DNA of 64,000 bases from Martinezella lusitana (GTDB lineage: Bacteria; Pseudomonadota; Alphaproteobacteria; Rhizobiales; Rhizobiaceae): assembly GCF_010668395.1 (NCBI RefSeq), contig NZ_WUEY01000020.1, forward strand, positions 1-64,000, given 5' to 3'. Positions 16,736-26,439 of this stretch are shown one piece after another. The notes beneath the pieces are model-generated. The model searched no databases. It had not been told where the DNA came from and was given only the letters and a program-made list of their open reading frames with translations. Position 1 is the stretch's first letter, and every line of letters starts with the position of its first letter. The translations under genes and the position numbers were made by a program.

Positions 16736-17956
16736 TCATGCCACCTTGGTCAGCGAATGGCCTCGAATGAAGCGGTCAAGCAGACCTTCGATGTTTCCTT
16801 TGCTGAACACGTCGTCCATTACCAGGTGAGCGGCACCGAACAGTGCGCTCTCCCTCTGCGGGTCAGCCAATACGATCTGCAGTTCCCGTGTCGCAAGTGG
16901 AAGACAGCGTTGGTAGACCAATTCGCGCACGCCCGAGAGAAGGAACTCACCGGCCTGCGCGAGTGTGCCGCCCACGACAATCAGCGATGGGTTCAGGATG
17001 CTGACGACGTCGGACGCGACTTCTCCGATCGTCTGTCCCGCGCGACGCACGAACATGATGGCCTCGGGTCGGCTGGATTCTACTTGCTTGATGACATCCC
17101 GCGCGTTTTCAGCGTGGAAACCACGTTTGCTTAGGTCACGCGCGATTGCCCAACCTCCAGCACGCGCTTCAACGCATCCGAGCTTTCCACACCGGCACAA
17201 TGGCGGATCTTCGGACGAGAATTGAATATGCCCGATGTCACCGGCAGCACCTTGGGCGCCCCTGAAGATTCTGCCGCCGGTGATGATCCCACTGCCAATG
17301 CCTGTCCCTGCCTTGATGAAGAACATGTCGTCGACATTGGGATAGTTGTGACGATGCTCGAAGATCGCCATCAGGTTCACGTCGTTTTCCACGAAGATGG
17401 GAGCATCAAAGTGATTTCGCAGCCAGCCACGAATGTCGAACTCGTCCCAACGGGGAAGAACCGACGGTCCGACGACCCGCCCGCGCTTGAAGTCGACCGG
17501 TGTCGGCAGACTCAGCCCGATTCCACAGACGATCCTGCCTGCGACATCTTCCTTGTTCAGCAGTTCTGAGAAGCTGTCCGCCAGTTGCTCCAGCGTTTTT
17601 GCGGGAGCTTCCGACGCGGAAATTTCGATCGTCTTCTGGGAAATAATGGAGGGCTGCAAATCCATTGACGCGAGGTGAATATGGGTCTCGCCGATATTGG
17701 CGACGAGGATGACGCCCATTGTCTCGCGAACAGCGAGAACCCGCGTCGGACGGCCGCCGCTTGGCAGCGTTTGTTCCGTCTCGCGGAGCAGTCCGGCCGT
17801 CAATAGAGCATTCAGCCGTTGCGTCACTGTCACCCGTGACAGGCCCGACGCTTCCAGGAGAGCCGCGCGCGACGATGCCACCCCAGTGGCAACCAGCGAA
17901 AAGATATCGGCTGAATTTGAGAGCGAGGCGTCCATGGGGCTGTCGGCCTTCTTCAT
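16736..17956 (-). CDS. ROK-family transcriptional regulator (NagC/XylR type)
   Basis: The 406-residue protein has an N-terminal winged helix (ASSRAALLEASGLSRVTVTQRLNALLTAGLL) and a sugar-kinase-like ROK domain. The latter shows FVENDVNLMAIFEH, FIKAGTGIGSGIITGGRIFRGAQGAAGDIGHIQ and the zinc-binding CRCGKLGCVEARAGG. Start 17956 is preferred over an ATG at 18151 because CAGGAG lies 9 bases upstream and the longer version adds 65 residues without family resemblance. It sits between two sugar operons whose promoters carry the same operator half-site, so it is the likely sugar-responsive repressor of both. Confidence 0.88.
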   Translation of the reverse strand: MKKADSPMDASLSNSADIFSLVATGVASSRAALLEASGLSRVTVTQRLNALLTAGLLRETEQTLPSGGRPTRVLAVRETMGVILVANIGETHIHLASMDLQPSIISQKTIEISASEAPAKTLEQLADSFSELLNKEDVAGRIVCGIGLSLPTPVDFKRGRVVGPSVLPRWDEFDIRGWLRNHFDAPIFVENDVNLMAIFEHRHNYPNVDDMFFIKAGTGIGSGIITGGRIFRGAQGAAGDIGHIQFSSEDPPLCRCGKLGCVEARAGGWAIARDLSKRGFHAENARDVIKQVESSRPEAIMFVRRAGQTIGEVASDVVSILNPSLIVVGGTLAQAGEFLLSGVRELVYQRCLPLATRELQIVLADPQRESALFGAAHLVMDDVFSKGNIEGLLDRFIRGHSLTKVA

Positions 17957-18160
17957 TTCGTAAATCTCCTGGGCGACGCCCGTCGCGGCAAATTCGAAAT
18001 CATTATGGTGCGTCGTCACCGACGCGTTTTGGAATTTCTTATCATAAGCCGGACATGTTTCCTCTGTCGATGCCTGCGTTGGAGCCGCCGTTCGCACCGG
18101 CGCAGCTATAAGGTGCGGTACCTTGCCTGCACTTTCAATGTCAATTTTCATAATTGCGGA

Positions 18161-18194
18161 TACTTTTGCATATTTTTATACATATATGTTGACA
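18161..18194. promoter_or_regulatory. operator and -35 element upstream of the sugar ABC/GH32 operon
   Basis: ATACATATATG (18178-18188) repeats exactly the half-site at 12918-12928. A degenerate partner, TACTTTTGCAT (18161-18171), sits at the same 6-bp spacing. TTGACA follows directly at 18189-18194 as a -35 element, though the best-placed -10 (TACGCC) is poor. A further GCATATTT/AAATATGC pair flanks the site (18169-18176 and 18217-18224). The rest of the 312-bp gap between the ROK start and the binding-protein gene shows nothing else clear. Confidence 0.55.
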
Positions 18195-18268
18195 TTAATT
18201 TGCATAAGCGGTACGCCAAATATGCAAGGCGGAGGCCTTGAAGTTAAGATTTTTATTGGGAGGAGAGC

Positions 18269-19582
18269 ATGAAGCTGAAGCTGCTTGCGGCAACGATGTT
18301 TGCGTTGCCTGCTATTGGATTTGCGTCTCAATCGTTGGCTCAGGACAAGGTCGAGCTGACTTTCATGAGCTGGGAAGCCAGCCCCTTGGAGTCTGCGAGC
18401 ATCAAGACTGGGCTGGAAGACTTCAAAAAGGCCCATCCCAACGTCGACGTCAAATACGTTACGGCACCGTTCGCCCAGCATCACGCGAAGCTGCGCACGA
18501 TGATGGCTGCCGGAACTGCTCCCGACGTTTTCTATCTCAACCCTGACTATCAGCGTGACTTCATCAACAATGGCCAGCTCCTCGATCTCAGCGACCAATT
18601 CTCGAAATACTGGGACATGAAGGATTTCATCGCCAGCTCGCAGAAGAAGATGCAGGTCACCGTTGATGGAAAGACCCACATCTATGGCGTCGACGTCTGC
18701 ACCGTTGGTCCTGTTCTCTACTATAACAAGAAGCTCTTCGACGAAGCCAAGGTTCCGTATCCGCCGACAAAGCCGGAAGACCAGTGGACCTGGGACCAGT
18801 TCGTCGAAAACATGAAGAAGCTGACCAAGGTCGAAAACGGCAAGACCATGCAATATGGTACGGCCAACTTCGAGGAGGGGATGAACCTCTACACCACCCA
18901 GGAAATGGTCGCCTCGAACGGCGCGAAGTGGTTCAACGACGACTTCACCAAGGCCGTCGGCATGGATTCTCCGGAAACGAAGGATGCGCTCGAAAAAATC
19001 AAGGCGCTGCGCACGTCTGGTATCGCTCCCGACCCGTCTTCAATAGGTCTCGACACCACCAACTCTCCGACCCAGCTTCTGTTGACAGGCCGCGTTGCCA
19101 GCCTGTTCATGGGCTCGTGGGGCCTTCAGGAACTCGCCGCTTCGAAGCTCGACCTTGGTGCGGGTTTGCCCCCGAAGATGAACGGCGCTTTCACGCCGAT
19201 GAGTTCCTGCAACATCGACGCGGTCTGGTCTGGAACCAAGCATCCCCAGGAGGCCGTCGAACTGGTCAGCTTCCTGACATCGATGAAGTTCGCCACGCCG
19301 ATCTACAAGAGCGGCCTGTGGATGCCGAACCGCCTTTCCATGTACGAGCCCGACAAGCTTAAGGAATGGTACGATGGGAAGGTCTATCCGAAGGGTTGGA
19401 TCGACATGAAGTCCCTTTGGACGACGAGTGGTCTGCGCTGGTTTGACCAGATCACCAATGCGGACGAGGTCTACAACATCATGTCCGACGAGCTGCAGGC
19501 GTTCTTCTATTCGAATAAGCCGCTCGATCAGGTGCTATCTGAAGCACAGCAGCGCGTTAACGAAGCGATGCAGCCGCAGTAA
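18269..19582 (+). CDS. sugar ABC transporter substrate-binding protein (family 1)
   Basis: The 437-residue protein has a Sec signal peptide (MKLKLLAATMFALPAIGFAS, cleavage after SLAQ). Family 1 carbohydrate-binding features follow: ELTFMSWEASPLE, LRTMMAAGTAPDVFYLNPDYQRDFINNGQLLDLS, GVDVCTVGPVLYYNKKLFDEA, and TGRVASLFMGSWGLQE. GGGAGGAG precedes the ATG at 18269. It heads the operon with two MalFG-type permeases, a GH32 enzyme and the ATPase. Because the only hydrolase is a fructosidase, a sucrose- or fructooligosaccharide-like ligand is likely. Confidence 0.92.
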   Translation: MKLKLLAATMFALPAIGFASQSLAQDKVELTFMSWEASPLESASIKTGLEDFKKAHPNVDVKYVTAPFAQHHAKLRTMMAAGTAPDVFYLNPDYQRDFINNGQLLDLSDQFSKYWDMKDFIASSQKKMQVTVDGKTHIYGVDVCTVGPVLYYNKKLFDEAKVPYPPTKPEDQWTWDQFVENMKKLTKVENGKTMQYGTANFEEGMNLYTTQEMVASNGAKWFNDDFTKAVGMDSPETKDALEKIKALRTSGIAPDPSSIGLDTTNSPTQLLLTGRVASLFMGSWGLQELAASKLDLGAGLPPKMNGAFTPMSSCNIDAVWSGTKHPQEAVELVSFLTSMKFATPIYKSGLWMPNRLSMYEPDKLKEWYDGKVYPKGWIDMKSLWTTSGLRWFDQITNADEVYNIMSDELQAFFYSNKPLDQVLSEAQQRVNEAMQPQ

Positions 19583-19591
19583 GCTTTGTGA

Positions 19592-19617
19592 TGGCGGGCG
19601 GTCCAACCCGTCCGCCA
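19592..19617 (+). other. intercistronic hairpin after the binding-protein gene
   Basis: GGCGGGCGG (19593-19601) pairs with CCGTCCGCC (19608-19616), with one G-U pair, and a flanking T-A pair extends it to 10 bp. The loop is six bases. Such hairpins downstream of binding-protein genes commonly stabilise the upstream mRNA or attenuate the permease genes, giving excess binding protein. Confidence 0.5.
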
Positions 19618-19640
19618 CCCTTCCAATGAAAGAGACCGAC

Positions 19641-20585
19641 ATGGGAATCAAAGCCACACAGAAGGCAGGCGAGGGCGTCGCCTATTTGGCGAGGCGTGTT
19701 GCAAGGCCGAGGAAAAAAACGCTGTCGCAAACGACTTACTTCTGGCCCGCGATCTTCCTTGCGCCTGCGCTGATCGGCTTTTGCGCTTTCACTCTCTATC
19801 CGGCTGTCGCTTCGTTCGTGCTGAGTTTCACGAACTGGAACCTGAACACCGCTCCAAAGTGGGCCGGACTGTCAAACTACGAGCGTCTGCTGAACGACGC
19901 CACAGCGATCAAGGTGTTTTGGAATACGGTCTATTTCACAGTCGTCACCGTACCGGTCTTGCTGGTTATTCCACTGCTTTTGGCGATTGCCCTAAATCAA
20001 AATCTTAGGGGCCTGCGGTTCTTCCGCGTTGCGTACTTCCTGCCCGTCATTTCCTCGATGGTCGCGATGTCGATGGTTTGGCAGTGGATGTACAACGCCG
20101 ATTTCGGCTTGATCAATTGGTTCCTGTCGCTTCTGGGCATCCAGGGTCCGAAGTGGATCACCAACGAAAACTGGGCCATGCCTGCGGTCATGATCACGAG
20201 CGTCTGGAAGAACATCGGCTTCAACATGATGCTCTTCCTGGCCGGTCTCCAGGGAATTTCGACCTCATACTACGAAGCGGCGGAACTCGATGGAGCGAAC
20301 TCGGTCCAGAAGCTTTGGTATATTACCTTGCCGTCGCTGCGGCCAACGACTCTCTTCGTGACCGTCATCACGATCATCAACTCGTTCCAGGTCTTCGATC
20401 AGGTCATGGTCATGACGGGCGGTGGACCGAACCGCGCGTCGTCCGTGCTCGTCCACTACATCTATCAGAACGGCTTCCAGTTCTACAAAATGGGATACGC
20501 AAGTGCGCTTGGCTGGGCTCTCACTCTTCTCGTTCTCGTTCTCACTCTCATCCAGTTCCGGCTGAACAAGTCGCAGGGAGATTGA
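19641..20585 (+). CDS. sugar ABC transporter permease 1 (MalF/UgpA-like)
   Basis: The 314-residue membrane protein has six predicted membrane segments, beginning with TYFWPAIFLAPALIGFCAF after a basic cytoplasmic tail. It carries the EAA loop YYEAAELDGANSVQKLWYITLPSL and the family motif MVMTGGGPNRASSVLVHYIYQ. The ATG at 19641 has AGAGA upstream; an in-frame ATG at 19626 is less well placed. It pairs with the permease that begins one base after its stop. Confidence 0.92.
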   Translation: MGIKATQKAGEGVAYLARRVARPRKKTLSQTTYFWPAIFLAPALIGFCAFTLYPAVASFVLSFTNWNLNTAPKWAGLSNYERLLNDATAIKVFWNTVYFTVVTVPVLLVIPLLLAIALNQNLRGLRFFRVAYFLPVISSMVAMSMVWQWMYNADFGLINWFLSLLGIQGPKWITNENWAMPAVMITSVWKNIGFNMMLFLAGLQGISTSYYEAAELDGANSVQKLWYITLPSLRPTTLFVTVITIINSFQVFDQVMVMTGGGPNRASSVLVHYIYQNGFQFYKMGYASALGWALTLLVLVLTLIQFRLNKSQGD

Positions 20586-20586
20586 T

Positions 20587-21459
20587 ATGGCCATCGCCGA
20601 AACTCTTCCCACCCGTCGCCGCTATTCGAGCAAGGCTAAAAGCCAACGCATCGGCCGTGTCGTTTCGTATATCGGGCTGACGATCGGTGCAGTGATCATG
20701 TTGCTCCCGTTCGTCTGGATGATTGCGACCTCCCTTAAACCTGCCGGTGAGGTCTTCCAGTACCCACCGACTCTCGTCGGGTCGTCCGTGGAATGGCAAA
20801 ACTACGCGACCGTTCTGTTTGACTCGCCGTTCCTCAAGCAGCTTTGGAACACCGCTTTTATCGCCGTGCTGACGCTGATCGGAACATTGGTCACCAGTTC
20901 CATGGCCGGATTCGCGTTCTCATGGGTGTTCAAATATCCGGGCAAGGATTCACTGTTCGTGGTCGTGCTGATTACGATCATGATCCCGTATCATGTTCTT
21001 CTTGTCCCAACCTTCGCGCTTCTTCGCGACATGGGCCTGCTAGACTCGCCTTGGGCCATCATCTTGCCGACCGTGGTGTCCCCCTTCGGCATCTTTCTCA
21101 TGCGTCAGTTCTATATCGGCGTGCCCAAGGAACTGGCTGAAGCGGCGACGCTCGATGGATGTTCTCCATGGGGTATCTACTGGCGGATTTTCCTGCCGCT
21201 CTCCAAGCCCGCCCTGACCACGCTCGCGATCTTCACCTTCGTCGGAACCTGGAATGACTTCCTTCGTCCGTTGATTTTCCTGAGCAGCAACGATCACCAG
21301 ACGCTGACGCTCGGCATCTACACCGCGCAAGGGCTGTTCTCGACGAACTGGCCCGCGCTCATGGCGACTGTCGGACTGAGCCTGCTGCCGGTCGTCGTCA
21401 TGTTCCTTTGCCTTCAAGACCTGTTCGTGAAGGGCGTTGCCCTGACAGGCCTCAAATAA
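20587..21459 (+). CDS. sugar ABC transporter permease 2 (MalG/UgpE-like)
   Basis: The 290-residue protein opens with a basic tail, then VSYIGLTIGAVIMLLPFVWM and SLKPAGEVFQYPP, the usual MalG-type start. The EAA loop ELAEAATLDGCSPWGIYWRIFLPLSKPAL is conserved, and the C-terminal LCLQDLFVKGVALTGLK matches the family end. It completes the membrane channel with permease 1. Confidence 0.93.
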   Translation: MAIAETLPTRRRYSSKAKSQRIGRVVSYIGLTIGAVIMLLPFVWMIATSLKPAGEVFQYPPTLVGSSVEWQNYATVLFDSPFLKQLWNTAFIAVLTLIGTLVTSSMAGFAFSWVFKYPGKDSLFVVVLITIMIPYHVLLVPTFALLRDMGLLDSPWAIILPTVVSPFGIFLMRQFYIGVPKELAEAATLDGCSPWGIYWRIFLPLSKPALTTLAIFTFVGTWNDFLRPLIFLSSNDHQTLTLGIYTAQGLFSTNWPALMATVGLSLLPVVVMFLCLQDLFVKGVALTGLK

Positions 21460-21475
21460 TTCGAGAGGAAATATC

Positions 21476-22957
21476 GTGTCCGAGAACCTTCAGCTGCTTG
21501 TCGATACGGCAGAAGCATCCATCACCGCCGCTGCAGCCATCGCAGAGACCGACAAGAGCCGACCGCTCTATCACTTCCGTGCACCGTCGCAATGGATGGA
21601 TGACCCGAACGGCATCATTTACCATGATGGCTGGTATCACATGATGTACAGCCTCAATCCTCACAGCGCCGAGCACCGTGCGGGGATGGTCTACAAGACT
21701 GCGGTCCGCGTCTGGGACCCGAAGAGTGAAGACTGGACCGGCGGCATTACCGTCTGGGGGCATGCCCGCAGCCGCGACATGGTCAACTGGGAACACCTTC
21801 CGATCGCGGTCTATCCGTCGATCGAGAAGGGCGAGCATTTCGTGTGGTTCGGTTGCACGGTCATCAATGACGAAGGCGATCCAATGGCGTTCTACACCGC
21901 CATCGGTCCCGACCTTCGACCGGAAGACACTGCAACACAGTGGGCAGCCGTCGGCAGCAAGGACCTGATGACCTGGAAGCCGCACCCGAAGAACCCTTTG
22001 CTGACCTACGCATTGCATGGTGACGACAACATCGGCGAATGGCGCGACCCCTTCATCTTCAAGGAAAAGGGTCGGACCTTCATGGTTCTCGGTGGGCGCA
22101 AACTCGATGCCGATGGTGGCCATCCCGTTGTCGCACTCTACGAAGCGACCGATCCAGGATATTCGCAGTGGGTCTATCGGGGCATCATCTTTACCCATCC
22201 AAGTGGAAAGGTGCCGAGTTCGGAATGCCCGAACCTCTTCAAGCTCGATGGCAAATGGGTCCTGTTGGTCTCGCCTCATGCCGAAGTCGAATATCATATC
22301 GGCGAACTTGACCTCGAAAACTACACCTTCACCGTCGAAGCATCCGGCACTGCCGACTACAGCCGCAACTATTATGCCACGAATGTTCTCCACGACGACA
22401 AGGGTCGGGCCGTTTGCTGGGGCGCTCTGGTTGGCTTCAAGGACACAAAGGGGTGGAACTGCTGCGTCTCACTGCCCCGCGAGCTTAAGGTCGAAGGCAA
22501 CCGCCTGATCCAAAAACCTGTTGCCGAACTCGAAAAGCTTCGAGGTGACCGGGTATCGTTTGATTTGGCTGCCAGCGGTTCCGTGGTTCGCGAGATTTCC
22601 GAGGGGCAGGCAACGGAGATCGAGGCCGACGTCAGTGGTTTGGGCGACGGCACACTATCCTTCGAGTTGGCAAGTGCCACGGGCAACCTTCAAGTTCGCG
22701 TTTCCAGGAGCAAGCTGACGATCGACACGCTCGAGGCCGCGATCGCGCTTGCCGGAGATGTCGCAAAGGTTCGTCTACTCGTCGATCGGACTGTGGCAGA
22801 GGTGTTCGTCAACGATGAAGCGTGCGCAGCTCGTGTCGTGCCCCTGATCTCGGGCCCGACGAAGATTTCCATTTCTTCGCAGGAAAAGGCGGCGACGGTG
22901 TCCGGCACGATCTGGCAGCTCAATGCCAACGACCTTTTCACCAGCTCCCGTTCCTAA
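21476..22957 (+). CDS. glycoside hydrolase family 32 (beta-fructosidase/sucrose hydrolase), cytoplasmic
   Basis: The 493-residue enzyme has the three GH32 catalytic blocks. WMDDPNG near residue 40 carries the nucleophile Asp before Pro, although the usual Asn is Asp here. WRDPFIF carries the stabilising Asp, and SECPNLF carries the acid/base Glu. A C-terminal beta-sandwich follows (LSFELASATGNLQVRVSRSKL). Translation starts at a GTG with GAGAGGA upstream. There is no signal peptide, so imported fructosides are cut inside the cell by hydrolysis of terminal beta-fructofuranosyl bonds. No fructokinase is present nearby; the locus instead has an FGGY kinase and transketolase. Confidence 0.92.
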   Translation: MSENLQLLVDTAEASITAAAAIAETDKSRPLYHFRAPSQWMDDPNGIIYHDGWYHMMYSLNPHSAEHRAGMVYKTAVRVWDPKSEDWTGGITVWGHARSRDMVNWEHLPIAVYPSIEKGEHFVWFGCTVINDEGDPMAFYTAIGPDLRPEDTATQWAAVGSKDLMTWKPHPKNPLLTYALHGDDNIGEWRDPFIFKEKGRTFMVLGGRKLDADGGHPVVALYEATDPGYSQWVYRGIIFTHPSGKVPSSECPNLFKLDGKWVLLVSPHAEVEYHIGELDLENYTFTVEASGTADYSRNYYATNVLHDDKGRAVCWGALVGFKDTKGWNCCVSLPRELKVEGNRLIQKPVAELEKLRGDRVSFDLAASGSVVREISEGQATEIEADVSGLGDGTLSFELASATGNLQVRVSRSKLTIDTLEAAIALAGDVAKVRLLVDRTVAEVFVNDEACAARVVPLISGPTKISISSQEKAATVSGTIWQLNANDLFTSSRS

Positions 22958-23005
22958 CGCGCTTATTTCAGGGGCTGCGTCCAGCGCAGTCGCTTTGGAG
23001 GACTT

Positions 23006-24085
23006 ATGGCAGACGTCTCAATACACAATGTCAAAAAGAGCTACGGCAGCGTGGAGGCTATTCCTAGGCTCTCGTTCGAGATCACCGACGGAGAGTTCGT
23101 TGTTCTGGTAGGGCCGTCTGGATGTGGCAAATCTACTTTGCTGCGCATGATCGCGGGGCTTGAGGAAATCTCCGGCGGAGATATCGCGATTGATGGCGAC
23201 GTCATCAATGACGTTCCGCCGAAGGAACGCGACATTGCCATGGTCTTCCAGAACTACGCACTTTACCCGCACATGACGGTAAAGGAGAACATGAGCTTCG
23301 CCCTGAAACTCATGAAGCGTTCGAAGGCCGAGATCGACGAGCGTGTTGAGAATGCCGCCCGCATCCTTGGCCTCGGACAGCTTCTAGACCGCTATCCCAG
23401 AGCGCTCTCCGGTGGGCAGCGCCAGCGCGTCGCAATGGGTCGCGCGATCGTTAGAAACCCGAAGGTGTTCCTTTTCGACGAGCCGCTCTCCAATCTGGAT
23501 GCAAAATTGCGCGTCCAGATGCGGACCGAAATCCGTGCGCTCCATCAGCGCCTAAAAACGACGACCGTGTACGTCACCCACGATCAGGTCGAAGCGATGA
23601 CGATGGCCGACAAGATCGTCGTGATGAACGGGGGGCGGGTCGAACAGATCGGGGCTCCACTGGACCTCTACGATCAGCCGGAGAACCTTTTTGTGGCGGG
23701 TTTTATCGGGTCACCCGCGATGAATCTGCTTGAGGGCACCGTGGTCCTTGGGACCAACGCAATCGTACGGACCGATGACGGTCTGGAATTGCCGCTGCCC
23801 TCGGGCGCTGACGTTTCTGCGGGCCAGCGACTTTTCTATGGCATTCGACCAGAGCACTTCGATCTTGCGCCGAGTGGTGGCATTGCGGGCAAGGTCGAGG
23901 TGATCGAGCCGACCGGGTCGGAGACTCAGCTTCTGGTGAAAGCCGGTGCTGCTCAGATCGTGGCAACGTTCCGTGACCGTGTGCCGTTGACGGCGGGCTC
24001 TGACGTGCATCTGGAGCCGGTTTTGGGCAAAGTGCACCTGTTCGACGTCACCTCCGGCGAGCGTGTTCGTAAGCTCGGCTACTGA
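23006..24085 (+). CDS. sugar ABC transporter ATP-binding protein (UgpC/MsmK/MalK type)
   Basis: The 359-residue protein has Walker A GPSGCGKSTLLRMIAGLEE, Q-loop MVFQNYALYPHMTVKENM, signature LSGGQRQRVAMGRAIVR, Walker B VFLFDEPLSNLDAKLR and H-loop YVTHDQVEAMT. A C-terminal OB-fold regulatory domain (FYGIRPEHFDLA) follows, as in MalK. It is the last gene of the operon, placed after the hydrolase. ATPases of this class can energise several sugar importers, so sharing with other systems is possible. Confidence 0.94.
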   Translation: MADVSIHNVKKSYGSVEAIPRLSFEITDGEFVVLVGPSGCGKSTLLRMIAGLEEISGGDIAIDGDVINDVPPKERDIAMVFQNYALYPHMTVKENMSFALKLMKRSKAEIDERVENAARILGLGQLLDRYPRALSGGQRQRVAMGRAIVRNPKVFLFDEPLSNLDAKLRVQMRTEIRALHQRLKTTTVYVTHDQVEAMTMADKIVVMNGGRVEQIGAPLDLYDQPENLFVAGFIGSPAMNLLEGTVVLGTNAIVRTDDGLELPLPSGADVSAGQRLFYGIRPEHFDLAPSGGIAGKVEVIEPTGSETQLLVKAGAAQIVATFRDRVPLTAGSDVHLEPVLGKVHLFDVTSGERVRKLGY

Positions 24086-24306
24086 TTTTTATCACGCCAG
24101 GCCGTTCGATTCCGCCCTGCCTTCTAGAAAGTTGACGTGGTAGTGATGTAGTGATGCAGTCGAGTAGAACGCCGTTCATACGCTTGGAGCGCTTTGCTGG
24201 TGGTTATTCCCGCACGCCGCAATAGGCGTCAGATTGATCTGCGGTTTCATAAACAGTGGCAAATCCTCGCGGGCCGTACTGCGGATTTAAATTGTGGGAA
24301 GAGCCA

Positions 24307-25200
24307 TCACTGTTTTACATAATCAGCGACCTCCGCATGCGTGGCAAACCATACACCACCTCGCGATTTGATGTGTCTGATGAGTTCGTCCAGCAACCAG
24401 ATCCGCGAACGATAGCCGAGGATATGAGGATGACACGTTAACTGGAATATCCCGCCCTGATCGAAGGCAGCGTCGAATTCTTGAATGAATATTTCGAGTA
24501 CCGCTCGCGGAGTTATGTAGGGTCGTAGCGAACCCATGCGATGCATGGTGAGATAGGCTCCGTCGTCGCGGATCCATTCTACCGGTACTTCGACGATGCC
24601 GGAGGGCGCGCCTTCGATCAGCAGTTCATAGCACTCGTCGTCTGCCATCAGCGAGCTGTCATAGAGTAGCCCGAGTTCCTGCTGGATCTTCAGCGTATTT
24701 GGGCTGAAATCCCAAGACGGCGTGCGCATGCCGACAGACCGCTTCCCGGTGATCTTTTCCAGCATGTCGGCGGCACGGAACATCAGATCGCGTTCCGCCT
24801 CATAGGGCAGAACGGAATTCAGTTCGTGGATCCAACCATGGATGCCGATCTCGTGACCTTCGGCTATGACGCGCACCTGCTCTTCCGGATGCAGCATGGC
24901 CGAGACAGCTGGAACGAAGAAAGTGGCCGGCACGGCGTGGTGCGCCAGCGTTTCGAGAATGCGCGGAACACCGACCCGCGTGCCGAATTCGCCCCAGGCG
25001 AGCCGGCCGATCGATTTACCGCCGTCGCGCAGCTCGTTGGTCTCGTGATCGGAATCGAAGGAGAGCGCGACGGCGCAGCGCGCGCCGTTCGGCCATGATT
25101 TCGGCTTCAGCGGCCGGCCGGCACGCACTTGGCCGACGATCTTGCGCCAATGATCTTCGGACCACTGCCAGGGCTGGAGATGGGCGGCGTCGTCAGACAT
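24307..25200 (-). CDS. NodB-homology (polysaccharide deacetylase) family hydrolase, PuuE/cyclic-imide hydrolase-like
   Basis: The 297-residue protein has the NodB fold motifs FDSDHET, HEIGIHGWIHE and RTPSWDFSPNT, and ends with FQLTCHPHILGYRSRIWLLDELIRHI. Its opening WPNGARCAVALSFD and the WGEFGTRVGVPRILE block are those of the allantoinase PuuE and cyclic-imide hydrolase branch, which open cyclic amides rather than deacetylate sugars. ATG 25200 is used because GGTGAT precedes it and it overlaps the P450 stop by a few bases. It is the last gene of a nine-gene operon. A ring-opening role fits the divergent hydantoinase-like gene, but the substrate is not known. Confidence 0.8.
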   Translation of the reverse strand: MSDDAAHLQPWQWSEDHWRKIVGQVRAGRPLKPKSWPNGARCAVALSFDSDHETNELRDGGKSIGRLAWGEFGTRVGVPRILETLAHHAVPATFFVPAVSAMLHPEEQVRVIAEGHEIGIHGWIHELNSVLPYEAERDLMFRAADMLEKITGKRSVGMRTPSWDFSPNTLKIQQELGLLYDSSLMADDECYELLIEGAPSGIVEVPVEWIRDDGAYLTMHRMGSLRPYITPRAVLEIFIQEFDAAFDQGGIFQLTCHPHILGYRSRIWLLDELIRHIKSRGGVWFATHAEVADYVKQ

Positions 25201-26439
25201 GCTGATCACCTTTCGGGGTCTTGAAGATCGCACAGAAGGAGAGATACTTGTGCTGCGATGTGCCGCAGACGAGACGTGGCGGGTCGTTGGGGTCGAGTTC
25301 CATGCCGCGGCGATAGAGTTCCTTCAGCACATGCACGAGCAGACCGATTGCGCCATCGGTGCCCGGCCGGCCGGTCGTCATCTCCCGGCCCATACACAGA
25401 TGCGGGCCGGCGCCGAAGCTGAGGCCATAGAGGCGTGGCGCGGTGATTGTCCGATAGGGATTGAAGCTGTCCGGCTCCTCTCCGAATGCCTCCGGATCGC
25501 GATTGGCGCCGGAGATGTCGGCGCGGATGAGGTCACCGGCCTTCATCTTACGGCCGGACGGAAGCTCCATGTCGCTCGTCGCTTCCCTGACCAGAAAGGG
25601 TACGGTCGGATAGAGGCGCAACGCTTCCTGGGCGGCGATCCGCAGGAATTCCTCGTCGCTGAGCTTGCTCCTGTCCTCGGGGTGATCCTCGATCCACCGC
25701 GCCAGCGCTTCGGCGGCCTTCGGCGTTGCCGCCGCCGTAGTGTTGACCGAAGCGGTTAGGAACAGGCCGACCTCGTAGACCATCAGATCGTCCAGGGCGG
25801 CATCCTGATCCTTGGCCTTCAGCATCAGCGTGATGAGATCATCTGGCACGTCCTTTTCGCCAAGTGTACCCTCTACCACCTTTGCCAGCAGATCGATGCG
25901 GCGCTGCCGGGAGGGGAAATAGAAATTGTCGCAGAATTCTTTCCAGGTCTGGCGGGCCTGGACGATGGCGGCCTCGTTTGGCTCCATGGCCCAGACCTGG
26001 TCGCGACCATTGGCGATGTTGGTGGAATGCAGGACAAGTTCGTCCACGGCCTCTTCCGTTGGCAGGTCGAGGCCAATGAGCGAGGCTGAGACCTTGACGA
26101 TGGCCGAGCGGATGATGCGCGGCAGGTTTTCCACGCGCGCAGGCTGGCCGTCCGGGCTCTGCCCTGTAGCGGCGTCGAGACGTGTGCGCAATTCCTTGAC
26201 GAGAATGTCGTGCTCGTAGAAGGCGAGCCTTGCCGGCCGGAACAGGGTCGCGACCAGCCGCCGACGGGCCATATGCCGCTCTCCGTCGATGGAGGTGATG
26301 ATTTCAGGCAAATGCGGCACGCGTCCGCCTTCGAGCGCGTCGCCCTGGATCAACTCCTTGGCACGCAATACGGCCTCGGCCTCGGCATAGCTATTGGTCT
26401 TGGGAATATCGAAGAGGATGACGCGTTTGGTCGTTTGGG

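Noticed and set aside
24086..24306. Possible terminator between convergent operons
   Set aside because: Only a 5-bp stem (ACGCC/GGCGT near 24214-24229) was found, too weak to call.
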